DNA of 64,000 bases from Sphingomonas sanguinis (GTDB taxonomy: Bacteria > Pseudomonadota > Alphaproteobacteria > Sphingomonadales > Sphingomonadaceae): NCBI RefSeq assembly GCF_001476905.1, contig NZ_LDTE01000044.1, positions 1-64,000 of the forward strand. The letters are read 5' to 3'. Under the pieces are notes generated by a model that was not told the origin of the DNA, made no database searches, and was given only the letters and a program-made list of their open reading frames with translations. This document shows positions 23,502 to 32,793 of this stretch, one piece after another; position 1 is the first letter of the stretch, and each line of letters starts with the position of its first letter. The position numbers and the translations under genes were made by a program.

Positions 23502-25844
23502 TTATGCCGCGTGCGAAGTGGATTCCGGGAGCGCGACACTCTCGTTGGGCTGCATCAACCCAGGCCTCCCCAACAGATATCCCTGGGCTTCGTTACACCC
23601 TTCCGCTCGCAGGAATTCGAGCTGCGAACGCGTCTCCACGCCCTCGGCAAGGACGGGGATCGACAGGCTTTCGCCCAGTGCAAGCACCGCCCGGATGATC
23701 GCGGCCGACTGCGGCGCCACGTCCAGTTCGGTCATGAACGAGCGATCGAGTTTGATTTTGTCGAACGGAAACGATCGTAGCGTCGAGAGCGATGAGTAGC
23801 CGGTTCCAAAATCGTCCATGGCGATCGACACGCCCAGCGACTTTAGCTGACGCAACACATGCGTCGTGCGCTCGGGGTCCGTAATCATCGCGGATTCCGT
23901 GATTTCCAGTTCCAGTCGGGCGGGGGCCATGCCGGTTTCGATCAGAATCTGATGGACGAGCCGAGGCAGATCGACATGACCAAGCTGGACGGGAGAGAGG
24001 TTCACCGCAATTTTCCACGGCATCGGCCAAGTCGCCGCTTCCTGGCAGGCCCGTCGCAGGACCCACTCGCCAATCGGCATGATCAAGCCGGTCTGTTCGG
24101 CAATCGTGATGAACTCAAACGGCGAAACATTCGTGCCATCGGGCTTCGTCCAGCGCAGCAGCGCTTCGTAACCGGTGATCTCGCCCGTCTCGACCGATGC
24201 CTGCACCTGCCAGTGGATAGCAAACTGATCATGATCCAGTGCGTCGCGCAGTTCGGTCGCGATCCGACGACGGGCGCGGACCGTTTGATCCATTTCCTCT
24301 TCATAAAAGCAAAAGTCGGTCGTGATGCTGGATTTCGCGCGGTACATGGCAAGATCGGCGTTGTTAATCAGCGCCGAAATCTCATCGGCATCCTGCGGCC
24401 ACAGCGCGACACCCACACTCATGCCGCAGCTCAGCGTCGAGTGGTCATAAGCGACCGGCGTCGTAATCGCGCACCGCAGTCGATCGATCAGGTCGATCGC
24501 ATCGTCGTGATCCTGGATGCCGATCAAAGCGACGAATTCGTCCCCGCCCAGGCGCGCCAGAAACTCGCCGGGCTGTGCCAGTTCCTTCATCCGCATGCCG
24601 ATGGTCGACAGTAAATGATCGCCGGCGGCATGGCCATGCGTGTCGTTGACCTCCTTGAAGCGGTCGAGGTCGATCGACAGCAATGCCAGGCGGCGCCCAG
24701 GTTCGTCTGGCGCCGCCTGGCGATGGGACCATTCCAGGAAAGACGTCCGGTTGGGCAGTCCTGTCAGACTGTCATTTCGTGCCAAATGCGCGATGCGTCG
24801 CTCCTGCGCCAGCCGCTGACGCACGTCACGAAGAGCATAGATCATGTACGACTTTTTGTCGTCGGTATCGACGCGAAGCGCGACCTCCACGGGCATGGGG
24901 GAGCCGTCGGCCACCTCCAGACTACGCTGCGCGAGGGTACCGGGCTCGACCGATCCAATGTCCGAAACCCAGCGTTGCAGGGACTGGCCCACCACACCCT
25001 CGTCGATGCCCAAAAGCTGCGTAAATGCGCCGTTCGCCGCGACGATCACGCCATTGCTTTCGATGATCATCGCATCGACGCTGCCCTCCATCACCTGGGC
25101 CATGCGGCGGCGCCAGGCGACATTGGCAGACACGTCCAGGACATAGGTGGCAAAACCAGTGCCGAGCACGAGCATGCCGACTGCCGCGACTGCGCACGCC
25201 ATGATGATCGTCGCGCTCTGGCTGTCGGTCTGGCCATGTTCCGCCGCGGTGGGAAAAACGGCCAGAGCCGCCATGCCTGTGAAATGAAGCAGGACGATGC
25301 TCGTCATCACGAGCGCGGTTGCAGGCCATGGGCTGCCCCGCTGGCCAGTCGACAGAGCGCGGGTGAAGGCCAGCGCGCCGAAGACAAGGGCAAACACAAT
25401 CGACGCTGCCACATAGGCGGGCGACCATTCGACCAACCCTTTGGCCGCAAAAGCCATCATGCCGGTATAGTGCATGGCGGTGACCGCCAAGCCGAACAAC
25501 AATCCTCCCGCCAGCGGCGCGAATGGCTGACGACGGACCGCAATGGTCAGGGCGATGGAACTGCCGATCATGGCAATGACGAGCGAAAGGGCGGTCAGCA
25601 GCGGGTCATAGGCGACTGCCACGCCCGGCTGATACGCCATCATCGCAATGAAATGCGTGCACCAGATCGTCGCGCCGGTCGATACGCCCCCCATGAAACC
25701 CCAGGCCAGATGCGTACCGGGGTCTGCGGTACGCAGCCGCTGAAGCAGCCTTACCGTGATCGCAGAGCCCGTCAGGCAGAATAGCGCGGCAAGCGCCACC
25801 AGTCGCAGATCATGATTTTCCGTAAGGCAAGTTAGAAAGCGCAT
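23502..25844 (-). CDS. MHYT-PAS-GGDEF-EAL cyclic-di-GMP signalling protein (1)
   Basis: A 780-residue membrane sensor. The first 240 residues contain seven hydrophobic segments with the MHYT motifs C-T-H-F-I-A-M-M-A-Y, A-M-H-Y-T-G-M-M-A-F and L-H-F-T-G-M-A-A-L, proposed to bind copper and sense O2, CO or NO. A PAS-like region follows, then a GGDEF domain with the intact R-L-G-G-D-E-F motif but no R-x-x-D inhibitory site. The EAL domain keeps Y-E-A-L-L-R-W, V-N-L-S, E-I-T-E-S, D-D-F-G-T-G, I-K-L-D-R-S and A-E-G-V-E-T. Both synthesis and hydrolysis of c-di-GMP are therefore possible. It ends close to the Tad operon on the opposite strand. Confidence 0.9.
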   Translation of the reverse strand: MRFLTCLTENHDLRLVALAALFCLTGSAITVRLLQRLRTADPGTHLAWGFMGGVSTGATIWCTHFIAMMAYQPGVAVAYDPLLTALSLVIAMIGSSIALTIAVRRQPFAPLAGGLLFGLAVTAMHYTGMMAFAAKGLVEWSPAYVAASIVFALVFGALAFTRALSTGQRGSPWPATALVMTSIVLLHFTGMAALAVFPTAAEHGQTDSQSATIIMACAVAAVGMLVLGTGFATYVLDVSANVAWRRRMAQVMEGSVDAMIIESNGVIVAANGAFTQLLGIDEGVVGQSLQRWVSDIGSVEPGTLAQRSLEVADGSPMPVEVALRVDTDDKKSYMIYALRDVRQRLAQERRIAHLARNDSLTGLPNRTSFLEWSHRQAAPDEPGRRLALLSIDLDRFKEVNDTHGHAAGDHLLSTIGMRMKELAQPGEFLARLGGDEFVALIGIQDHDDAIDLIDRLRCAITTPVAYDHSTLSCGMSVGVALWPQDADEISALINNADLAMYRAKSSITTDFCFYEEEMDQTVRARRRIATELRDALDHDQFAIHWQVQASVETGEITGYEALLRWTKPDGTNVSPFEFITIAEQTGLIMPIGEWVLRRACQEAATWPMPWKIAVNLSPVQLGHVDLPRLVHQILIETGMAPARLELEITESAMITDPERTTHVLRQLKSLGVSIAMDDFGTGYSSLSTLRSFPFDKIKLDRSFMTELDVAPQSAAIIRAVLALGESLSIPVLAEGVETRSQLEFLRAEGCNEAQGYLLGRPGLMQPNESVALPESTSHAA

Positions 25845-25877
25845 CGGTCCTCCAGACCGGGCGACCTATATACATAT

Positions 25878-25921
25878 GTTAAACCACTGTCTAAACTGGA
25901 CAGTTAAAAGAGGTGGTTAAC
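25878..25921. promoter_or_regulatory. Nested inverted repeats upstream of the first MHYT gene
   Basis: The inner arms ACTGTC (25886-25891) and GACAGT (25899-25904) are perfect. The outer arms GTTAAACCAC (25878-25887) and GTGGTTAAC (25913-25921) match apart from one extra A. The patch is AT-rich and lies 34-77 bases before the start at 25844. A regulator site is likelier than a terminator for the gene ending at 26012, as there is no T-run on that strand. Confidence 0.35.
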
Positions 25922-26011
25922 GGAATTTCAGTTTCGCTGCACCTGAATTTCAGAGCCTATAACCGGGTTAAACAGTCCTCAGCGGCACGCTTTCCGCCGC
26001 CGATCCGCACG

Positions 26012-28366
26012 TCACGCCACCTTCTCGGCAGGAACTTGGTGCAGCGTACCCATCTCCACCAATGGGATGAGCGGGCGACCGATATGGTAACCTTGCGCGG
26101 CGTCGCAGCCGATTTGTCGACACAAGTCGAGCTGTTCGGAGGTTTCGACGCCCTCGGCATGGGTGATGACGCCCAGCTCGCCGCCCAGCGCCACCGTCGC
26201 CCGCAGCACCGCCATCGACCGCGGATCACTCGCCGCACGCAGCACGAAGCTGCGATCGATCTTGATCCGGTCGAAACACAGGTCGCGAAGATGCGAGAGC
26301 GATGACTGCCCGGTGCCGAAGTCATCCAGGGCGACCTTGAAGCCCAGCTTGCGGATACGCTCCAACCGGCCTGCGACCGTTACCGGGTCCTGGATCAGCG
26401 CCGTTTCGGTAATTTCGATCTCCAGCCGCTCAGGCGCCAGGCCATTGACCAGGACAGCCTGGGCGAGATGGTCGAGCAACGCGTCCGATGCCAGCTGTGC
26501 GGCCGACACGTTGACCGCCACATACAGATGCGGCGACCAATCCACCATGTGTCGACATGCCTCGGCGATCACCCACCGTCCGATCTCCTCGATCAGACCC
26601 GCCTCCTCGGCGATGGGAATGAAGACGTCGGGCGCGATCCAGCCGCGGACGGGATGCTGCCAGCGCAGCAGCGCCTCGTAACCGCAGGTCACGCCGGACG
26701 CGAGGTCGGAGATCGGCTGGAACGCCAGGTGGAAGCCGCCGTCCCTCACCGCGTCACGAAGGCCTTCGACGATCTCCTGCCGCTGGAGAAGCGCCTCGGT
26801 CATACCATGCTCGTACCGATGGGCACGGCGGCGACCCGCCCGCTTGGCATCATAGAGCGCCAGGTCGGCGCGTCGCATAAGCTCCTCGCCCGTCAGCCCC
26901 GCCACCCATTCGGCCACGCCGATGCTGCACCCGGGAAGCAGGCGATAGCCGTCGATGGTGACGGCTTCCGTCATCCGGGTCACGACCGTCTGGGCAAAGG
27001 CGGTGGCCTGATCGATCGGCAAGGCCATCACGATCGCCATTTCGTCGCCGCCCATGCGAGCGACGAAGCTGTCCGGCCCGACCAACCCACGAAGGATGTC
27101 CGCGCAATGGACCAGCAGCTTGTCGCCGATGCCGTGGCCGAACGTGTCGTTGACCTGCTTGAACTCGTCGAGATCGATGAGCAGCAGGCTGAACGTCTCC
27201 GCCCTGCCGATCATGGCCGACTTGTGCTCCTGAAGCGCCCGGCGATTGCCGAGGTCGGTCAGGGCATCGTGATGGGCATGATGGCTCAGCTTCCGGCTGG
27301 CCTGCCGCTCGGCCGTCACGTCGTTGAAGGTCAGGACGACCCCCTGCTCGATCACCGGGCGGCACTGCATGACATAGGTGCGGCCGTCCTCCATTTCGCA
27401 CTCGCGGTCGAACGACCCACCAGTGTAAACCCAGGATTTCATGGCCTGGCCGACAAGGGCGCGCTTGTCGGGATGCCAGTTCCGGTATCGCGCAATGGTG
27501 TCCAGAAACGTGTCGATCGTCACGCCGGTCCGGAGCGCTTCCGGCGGCGTATCGAATTGGGCCAGGAAGCGCCTGTTATATTGGCGAAGCCGCCCCGCCT
27601 TGTCGATGAAGACCAGGCCGTCCGACATGCTCTCGATCACCGCCTTAAGCGTCTGTGCCTCGCGTTCACGTCGCAACCGTGCCTGGGAGGCGGACAGGAC
27701 GCCGCCCAGGCAGGCGATCGAGACGGCAAAGGCGGTGCAGGCCGCGACCAGGCCGGGCGACATGGCGCTGCCGTGAACGACAGCCAGCCGCGCGGTCACG
27801 ATGTCCCCGGCCAGGCTGATGAAATGGACGGCGCACACCGCGCCCACAAAGGACATGCCGGTGGCCAGCCGCGGAAAGAGGGGCGCGCGACGGACTTGCC
27901 AGCCGACAAGGATCGCCGTCCCGACCAGCCCGCCGATCAGGTTCGTTGCAACGGAGAATTCGTGACCGCAATCGACCAGCGCCGACAGGCCGACGGCATG
28001 CATGCACCAGATGCCGAAACCGGCCGTCACGGCCAGAGCGACCTGCCTGCTCTGCTGCTCCACCCTGGCAAGCGCGGCGATGGGAAGCCCAACCAGCAGC
28101 ACGCCCACCGCCGCAGAGATCGCCGTGCGGTACGGTGCATAGGTCAGGATCAAGTCCGGGCGATAGGCGGTCATCGCACTGAAATGAGTCGACCACACGC
28201 CCAGTCCTGCGGCCAGCGCCAGCCCTCCGTCGCGCCAGCCGATCGGGCCGGTGCGGGTATGGCGCACCTCTGCGGTCAACAGCGCGACCAGCCAGCCGGA
28301 GGTCAGGCAGATGCCGATGGAAACCGCCAGAAGGTACGGAGAATAGGGCAGCAGGGAGAAGATCAA
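26012..28366 (-). CDS. MHYT-like-PAS-GGDEF-EAL cyclic-di-GMP signalling protein (2)
   Basis: A relative of the preceding protein, with the same domain order. The membrane sensor keeps S-T-H-F-S-A-M-T-A-Y, but the second and third motifs have drifted to C-M-H-A-V-G-L-S-A-L and V-H-F-I-S-L-A-G, so metal binding may be altered. The GGDEF motif reads R-M-G-G-D-E-M, losing the final Phe. The EAL residues (Y-E-A-L-L-R-W, V-N-V-S, E-I-T-E-T, D-D-F-G-T-G, I-K-I-D-R-S, A-E-G-V-E-T) are intact, so phosphodiesterase activity is the safer guess. The start is unclear: TTG 28366 gives a sensible membrane N-terminus, TTG 28423 is also open, and a strong AAGGAGG at 28409-28415 has no in-frame start after it. 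Confidence 0.85.
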   Translation of the reverse strand: MIFSLLPYSPYLLAVSIGICLTSGWLVALLTAEVRHTRTGPIGWRDGGLALAAGLGVWSTHFSAMTAYRPDLILTYAPYRTAISAAVGVLLVGLPIAALARVEQQSRQVALAVTAGFGIWCMHAVGLSALVDCGHEFSVATNLIGGLVGTAILVGWQVRRAPLFPRLATGMSFVGAVCAVHFISLAGDIVTARLAVVHGSAMSPGLVAACTAFAVSIACLGGVLSASQARLRREREAQTLKAVIESMSDGLVFIDKAGRLRQYNRRFLAQFDTPPEALRTGVTIDTFLDTIARYRNWHPDKRALVGQAMKSWVYTGGSFDRECEMEDGRTYVMQCRPVIEQGVVLTFNDVTAERQASRKLSHHAHHDALTDLGNRRALQEHKSAMIGRAETFSLLLIDLDEFKQVNDTFGHGIGDKLLVHCADILRGLVGPDSFVARMGGDEMAIVMALPIDQATAFAQTVVTRMTEAVTIDGYRLLPGCSIGVAEWVAGLTGEELMRRADLALYDAKRAGRRRAHRYEHGMTEALLQRQEIVEGLRDAVRDGGFHLAFQPISDLASGVTCGYEALLRWQHPVRGWIAPDVFIPIAEEAGLIEEIGRWVIAEACRHMVDWSPHLYVAVNVSAAQLASDALLDHLAQAVLVNGLAPERLEIEITETALIQDPVTVAGRLERIRKLGFKVALDDFGTGQSSLSHLRDLCFDRIKIDRSFVLRAASDPRSMAVLRATVALGGELGVITHAEGVETSEQLDLCRQIGCDAAQGYHIGRPLIPLVEMGTLHQVPAEKVA

Positions 28367-28603
28367 GGGGAGCCGATCGCAGCTGGGAGATTGGCGGCGG
28401 CTATCCCACCTCCTTATTAACAATCTATTTTAATGAGGCGCTTTATGAGCCTTGGTCCTACCGATGATCGCGCCTGGACGCGGCGAACAAGGCTGTAGCA
28501 ACACTGGCAGCCGAACGGGGCTCGCCATCGCTCAGCAATATTTTGTTACTTTTCCGGCCGCTCCGCGTTTTGACGACCCAACCCTTCGAGATCCCGACAC
28601 CGC

Positions 28604-29791
28604 ATGCCCCAGACCGCCGACCGTTCATCCATTCTCGAAGCCAAGCGCAATTTGAAGATGGCGCGATCCGTTCACGCCTATGTTCGCGGCAATACCGCCA
28701 AATTCTATGAGTGGCTCGCAGGGTCGGAAGTGGCGCGGCGAGTGCCCGAAGGACCTCCCGTCTGGATTTGCGGCGATTGCCATCTCGGCAATCTGGGGCC
28801 GGTCGCCAATGGCGACGGCTCGGTCGACATCCAGATTCGCGACCTCGACCAAGCGGTAATCGGCAATCCGGCGCATGACCTGATCCGGCTGAGCCTATCG
28901 CTGGCCACGGCCGCCCGTGGCTCCGACCTGCCGGGCGTGGTCACGATGCGTATGATGGAGGAAATGGTGGATGGCTATGCAACCGCCATGCGCGATCCGG
29001 TGGACGGCGATCCCGGCGTGGAGTCGGATATCGTGCGCAGCGTCGAGCGCGAGGCGCTGGGTCGCCGCTGGCGTCATCTGGCCAAGGAGCGGCTGGATGC
29101 GGTCGAGCCCCGCATTCCGCTGGGCAAGAAATTCTGGGAACTGACCCCGGAAGAACGCGACGCGCTGCATACCCTGTTCGCCGACGAACGCGTCGGCGCG
29201 ATGGTCCTGTCGCTGAAGGGCAAGCCGCAGGACCGCGACGTCCGGCTGGTCGATGCGGCCTATTGGATGAAGGGATGCAGTTCGCTGGGCCTGCTGCGTT
29301 ATGCCGTGATCGTGGCGCTGAAGACGCGCAAGGGCAACTGGTCCTATGCGCTGGTCGACCTGAAGGAAGCAACTGCCCCCATCGCGCCCGCCGCGCCGGG
29401 CGCGGACATGCCGCAGGACGATGCCGAGCGGGTCGTGACCGCCGCGCGCCACCTGTCGCCCTATTTGGGATCGCGCATGATGCCGGTCACCATGCTGGGC
29501 CGTTCGCTCTTCATCCGCGAGCTGACCCCGCAAGATCTGAAACTGGAGGTCGACCAGTTCAGCCGGGGCGAAGCGATCCGCGCCGCCCGCCACCTGGCCT
29601 TCGTCGTCGGCACCGCCCATGCGCGTCAGATGGACAAGGCCACACGCGCCCGATGGCTGGCGCTGCTCGACGCGGATCGGCGCGGTACACTCGATACGCC
29701 GTCCTGGCTGTGGGAAAGCGTCGTGTCGCTCTCGGGGCGGCATGAGGCAGGCTATCTCGACCATTGCCGACGCTACGCGCTGGCGGCGTGA
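28604..29791 (+). CDS. DUF2252 family protein
   Basis: A 395-residue protein with the DUF2252 landmarks: F-Y-E-W-L near residue 34, I-C-G-D-C-H-L-G-N-L-G near 55, D-L-D-Q-A-V-I-G-N-P-A-H-D-L-I-R-L near 80, and R-E-L-T-P-Q-D-L-K-L-E near 305. The G-D-x-H-x-x-N and D-x-D patterns resemble aminoglycoside-phosphotransferase or choline-kinase folds, so a kinase-like activity is conceivable but unproven. No substrate is known to me. An FNR-type site and hemN follow on the same strand, but nothing shows that this gene itself is oxygen-regulated. Confidence 0.82.
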   Translation: MPQTADRSSILEAKRNLKMARSVHAYVRGNTAKFYEWLAGSEVARRVPEGPPVWICGDCHLGNLGPVANGDGSVDIQIRDLDQAVIGNPAHDLIRLSLSLATAARGSDLPGVVTMRMMEEMVDGYATAMRDPVDGDPGVESDIVRSVEREALGRRWRHLAKERLDAVEPRIPLGKKFWELTPEERDALHTLFADERVGAMVLSLKGKPQDRDVRLVDAAYWMKGCSSLGLLRYAVIVALKTRKGNWSYALVDLKEATAPIAPAAPGADMPQDDAERVVTAARHLSPYLGSRMMPVTMLGRSLFIRELTPQDLKLEVDQFSRGEAIRAARHLAFVVGTAHARQMDKATRARWLALLDADRRGTLDTPSWLWESVVSLSGRHEAGYLDHCRRYALAA

Positions 29792-29813
29792 CGGGGAACG
29801 TCCGCCCATCCTT

Positions 29814-29827
29814 TTGACGGCGATCAA
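29814..29827 (+). promoter_or_regulatory. FNR box upstream of hemN
   Basis: TTGAC-GGCG-ATCAA differs from the consensus TTGAT-N4-ATCAA by one base. It is centred about 42 bases before ATG 29863. The window encodes an FNR-type regulator and three more such boxes, all before genes for microaerobic or anaerobic functions. Confidence 0.78.
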
Positions 29828-29862
29828 AGGCTTGGTGACGGCGCCGGGGCAGACCGTGTCGC

Positions 29863-31185
29863 ATGTGGCCCTATCACCCCGCTCTGCTCGCCCGGCCCGT
29901 GCCGCGCTATACCAGCTATCCCACCGCCGCCGAGTTCGGCGATCAGGTAGCGCATGGCGATATGGTAACTGCGATCGAAGCGGTCGGGGCCGATACTCCC
30001 GTCTCGCTCTATCTGCACATCCCCTATTGTCACGAGATTTGCTGGTATTGCGGGTGCAACACCGGCGCGGCGAACCGGACGGCGCGGCTCGATTCCTATC
30101 TGGCGCGGCTCCATGCCGAGATCGACCTGTTCGCCCGGCACCTGGCGGGGCGGGGACGGATCCGCCGGATCGCCTTTGGCGGCGGCAGCCCCAATGCCAT
30201 CGCGCCCACCGCCTTTGTAGCGCTCGTGGCGCATCTCCGCACCGCCTTCTTGTGCGACGATGCCGTCCTGTCGCTGGAGCTCGACCCGCGCGGCTTCGAT
30301 GCGGACTGGGCGGCAGTCATCGGCGAGGTCGGGGTGGAGCGGGTCAGCCTGGGCGTCCAGACCTTCGATCCCGGCCTGCAAGCCGCGATCGGCCGCGTCC
30401 AGCCGCAGGAGCAGGTGGTCCGCTCCGTCGAGTTGTTGCGCGCCGCCGGGGTCGCCTCGATCAATTTCGACCTGATGTACGGCCTGCCGAGGCAGGATGC
30501 GGGCCGGTTGGAGCGGACGCTGGAGCAGACGCTCGCGCTTGCACCGGAGCGGCTGGCGGTGTTCGGCTATGCGCATGTCCCGCACCTGATCCCGCGCCAG
30601 CGCCGGATCGACGCCGCATCGCTGCCAGGGGCCGCCGAGCGCTTTGCCCAGGCGGCCTTGGCCCATGACTGGCTGACGGCGGCGGGCTATCGCCCGGTCG
30701 GCTTCGATCACTTCGCCAGGCCGGACGATCCGCTGGCGCAGGCGGCCGCGAAGGGTGAGCTGCGGCGCAATTTCCAGGGCTTTACCGACGACCCCGCTGA
30801 AATCCTGCTCGGCCTGGGCGCCAGCGCGATCAGCGCCTTTCCCGACCGGCTGCTCCAGAACGCCAAGAAGGCGGGCGAATGGCATGAGTCGATCCGCGCC
30901 GGTCGGTTCGCGACCGAACGCGGGCTCCACCGCGATCTCCTCGACCAGCAAAGGGGCGATCTGATCGCGGACATCCTGTGTCGTGGCGTCGCCGAGATCG
31001 GCAACCTGCCCGGGCGGGAGCTGATCCGCGAGCGGCTCGATCGGTTCGAGCAGGTCGGGCTGATCGCATGGCAGGACTGGCAGTTGCGGCTGGCCGACGA
31101 CGCGCTGCCCTATGCCCGCAGCATCGCCGCCATGTTCGACGCGTGGCGAAGCGAGGACGAGCAACGGTTCAGCCAGGCCGTCTGA
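29863..31185 (+). CDS. hemN: Oxygen-independent coproporphyrinogen III oxidase
   Basis: A 440-residue radical-SAM enzyme that oxidatively decarboxylates coproporphyrinogen III to protoporphyrinogen IX without O2. The N-terminus has V-P-R-Y-T-S-Y-P-T and the iron-sulphur motif I-P-Y-C-H-E-I-C-W-Y-C-G-C (C-x3-C-x2-C plus the extra Cys of true HemN). G-G-G-S-P, E-L-D-P-R and V-Q-T-F-D-P also match, and a C-terminal HemN domain is present. Length and motifs favour HemN over HemW. An FNR box precedes it, matching heme supply under low oxygen for the cytochrome bd next door. It converges with cydC, leaving 6 bases between stops. Confidence 0.92.
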   Translation: MWPYHPALLARPVPRYTSYPTAAEFGDQVAHGDMVTAIEAVGADTPVSLYLHIPYCHEICWYCGCNTGAANRTARLDSYLARLHAEIDLFARHLAGRGRIRRIAFGGGSPNAIAPTAFVALVAHLRTAFLCDDAVLSLELDPRGFDADWAAVIGEVGVERVSLGVQTFDPGLQAAIGRVQPQEQVVRSVELLRAAGVASINFDLMYGLPRQDAGRLERTLEQTLALAPERLAVFGYAHVPHLIPRQRRIDAASLPGAAERFAQAALAHDWLTAAGYRPVGFDHFARPDDPLAQAAAKGELRRNFQGFTDDPAEILLGLGASAISAFPDRLLQNAKKAGEWHESIRAGRFATERGLHRDLLDQQRGDLIADILCRGVAEIGNLPGRELIRERLDRFEQVGLIAWQDWQLRLADDALPYARSIAAMFDAWRSEDEQRFSQAV

Positions 31186-31191
31186 CCCGGC

Positions 31192-32793
31192 TCAGGCGGC
31201 GCAGCGTCGGAGCCCGGTCGTCACCGGGTGATGCCGGTCGCACAAGGCGGACAAGGCCGGACGATGGCTGACCAGGATCAGCCCCTGCCCGGTGCGCCGC
31301 AACCGCGCATCCAGGCGGCGAGCGATCTCGGCCGCGACATCGGCGTCCAGCCCCTCACCCGGCTCGTCGAGGAGCAGCCAGGGCGCTTCTCCCAGATAGG
31401 CGCGCGACAGCGACAGCCGCCGCCGCTCGCCGCCCGACAGCCGGGCGCCGTCATCGCCCAGCCAGGTGTCGAGCCCTTGGGGCAAGGCCCGCACCACCCC
31501 ATCGAGCGCGGCGTCACGCAGCGCGTCCCAGAGACGCTCCTCGGTCGCGTCGGGCATGGCCAGCCGGAGATTGTCGCACACCGTACCCGCCATCAACGCG
31601 GCATCCTGCGGTGCCCAGGCAAAGGTCGTGCGCAGAGTCTCGGGCCCCAGCGTCGCCGCGTCCCGGCCGTCGATCAGAACCCGCCCCGGCGACAGCGCGC
31701 GGAGGCCCAGCAGCCCCTCGACCAGGCTCGTCTTGCCAGACCCCGATGGCCCGGTCAGCGCAACCCGGCTACCCGGCGCGAACAGCTCGCCATCGATGAC
31801 CAGCATCGCCGCACCGCGCGCCTCGATCACGGGCCGGGCCGCCTCCGCCGCCGCGAACACCGCGTCGAGCCGTGCCTCGGCCTCGCAGAGGCGGCCCGTC
31901 TCGGTCATGGAGCGCAGCATCGGCGCGATCGCATCGACCGTCATGGCAGCCGCCAGCGCGGCGAGCGCCGCGACGGGAGCCCCCGCCCCCGCCGACAGGA
32001 CCAGAGCGGACGCCGCCGCCAGCGCGACGCCGATCGCGTGCAGCCCCTCGAACCGGGCGGCGACCGCCACCGCCTGTGCCTGCGCGTCGGCCAGACGGTC
32101 GCCCGCCGCTGCGATCCGCGCGACCGCCCAATCCTCCTGGCCGAAGCAGCGCAACTCCGCCGCCGCCCCGCCGCACATCGCCACCTCTTCGCGCAGCACC
32201 CCCATCGCCTGCTGAACCGCGCGGCCGGGCTGCTCCAGTCGCGTGGCCCAGAGCCGGCCCAGGCCCAGAGCACCCCCGGCACAGCCCAGGGTGGCGACCA
32301 TGCTCCACCATCCGCCAAGCCAGGTCAGCGCCGCCCCCGACACCAGTGCGGCGACCATGCCCCATGGCCCCGACAGGCGGACGAAGCGCCATTCCACGGC
32401 ATCGACATCGCCGATCAGCCGCGCCGTCGCCTCGCCCCGCCCCAGGCCGAGCGCCACCGAAGGCGGCGCAGCGGTGATCGCGCGGTAAAGGGCGGGACGC
32501 AGCCGGGCGAGCGCGCCGAACGCCGCGCCATGGCTCGCCAGCCGTTCGCCATAGCGCGCGCCAGTGCGCAGGATCGCCAGCAACCGGATCGCGGCGGAGG
32601 GCAGCATATAGTTGAACGCCTGCGCCGCCACGATCCCCGCTCCCCCGGCCAGCGCGGCGGCGGTCAGGAACCAGCCCGACAGCGCGAGCAGCATCACCGA
32701 TGCAGCGGCGACCAGCGCGGCACACAGCCCCGCCCGGCGCAGGCGACGACGCTCCCGATGGCGTTCGGCGGCAATCAGATCGTGCAGCGTCAT
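31192..32793 (-). CDS. cydC: Heterodimeric ABC transporter subunit CydC
   Basis: With CydD it exports cysteine and glutathione to the periplasm, a need of cytochrome bd assembly. The 533-residue half-transporter has about six membrane helices, then Walker A G-P-S-G-S-G-K-T-S near residue 352, signature L-S-G-G-E-R-R-R-L-S-L-S-R and Walker B W-L-L-L-D-E-P-G-E-G-L-D. Its start overlaps the cydD stop. It is divergent from cydAB, and the operon starts at an FNR box. Confidence 0.9.
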   Translation of the reverse strand: MTLHDLIAAERHRERRRLRRAGLCAALVAAASVMLLALSGWFLTAAALAGGAGIVAAQAFNYMLPSAAIRLLAILRTGARYGERLASHGAAFGALARLRPALYRAITAAPPSVALGLGRGEATARLIGDVDAVEWRFVRLSGPWGMVAALVSGAALTWLGGWWSMVATLGCAGGALGLGRLWATRLEQPGRAVQQAMGVLREEVAMCGGAAAELRCFGQEDWAVARIAAAGDRLADAQAQAVAVAARFEGLHAIGVALAAASALVLSAGAGAPVAALAALAAAMTVDAIAPMLRSMTETGRLCEAEARLDAVFAAAEAARPVIEARGAAMLVIDGELFAPGSRVALTGPSGSGKTSLVEGLLGLRALSPGRVLIDGRDAATLGPETLRTTFAWAPQDAALMAGTVCDNLRLAMPDATEERLWDALRDAALDGVVRALPQGLDTWLGDDGARLSGGERRRLSLSRAYLGEAPWLLLDEPGEGLDADVAAEIARRLDARLRRTGQGLILVSHRPALSALCDRHHPVTTGLRRCAA

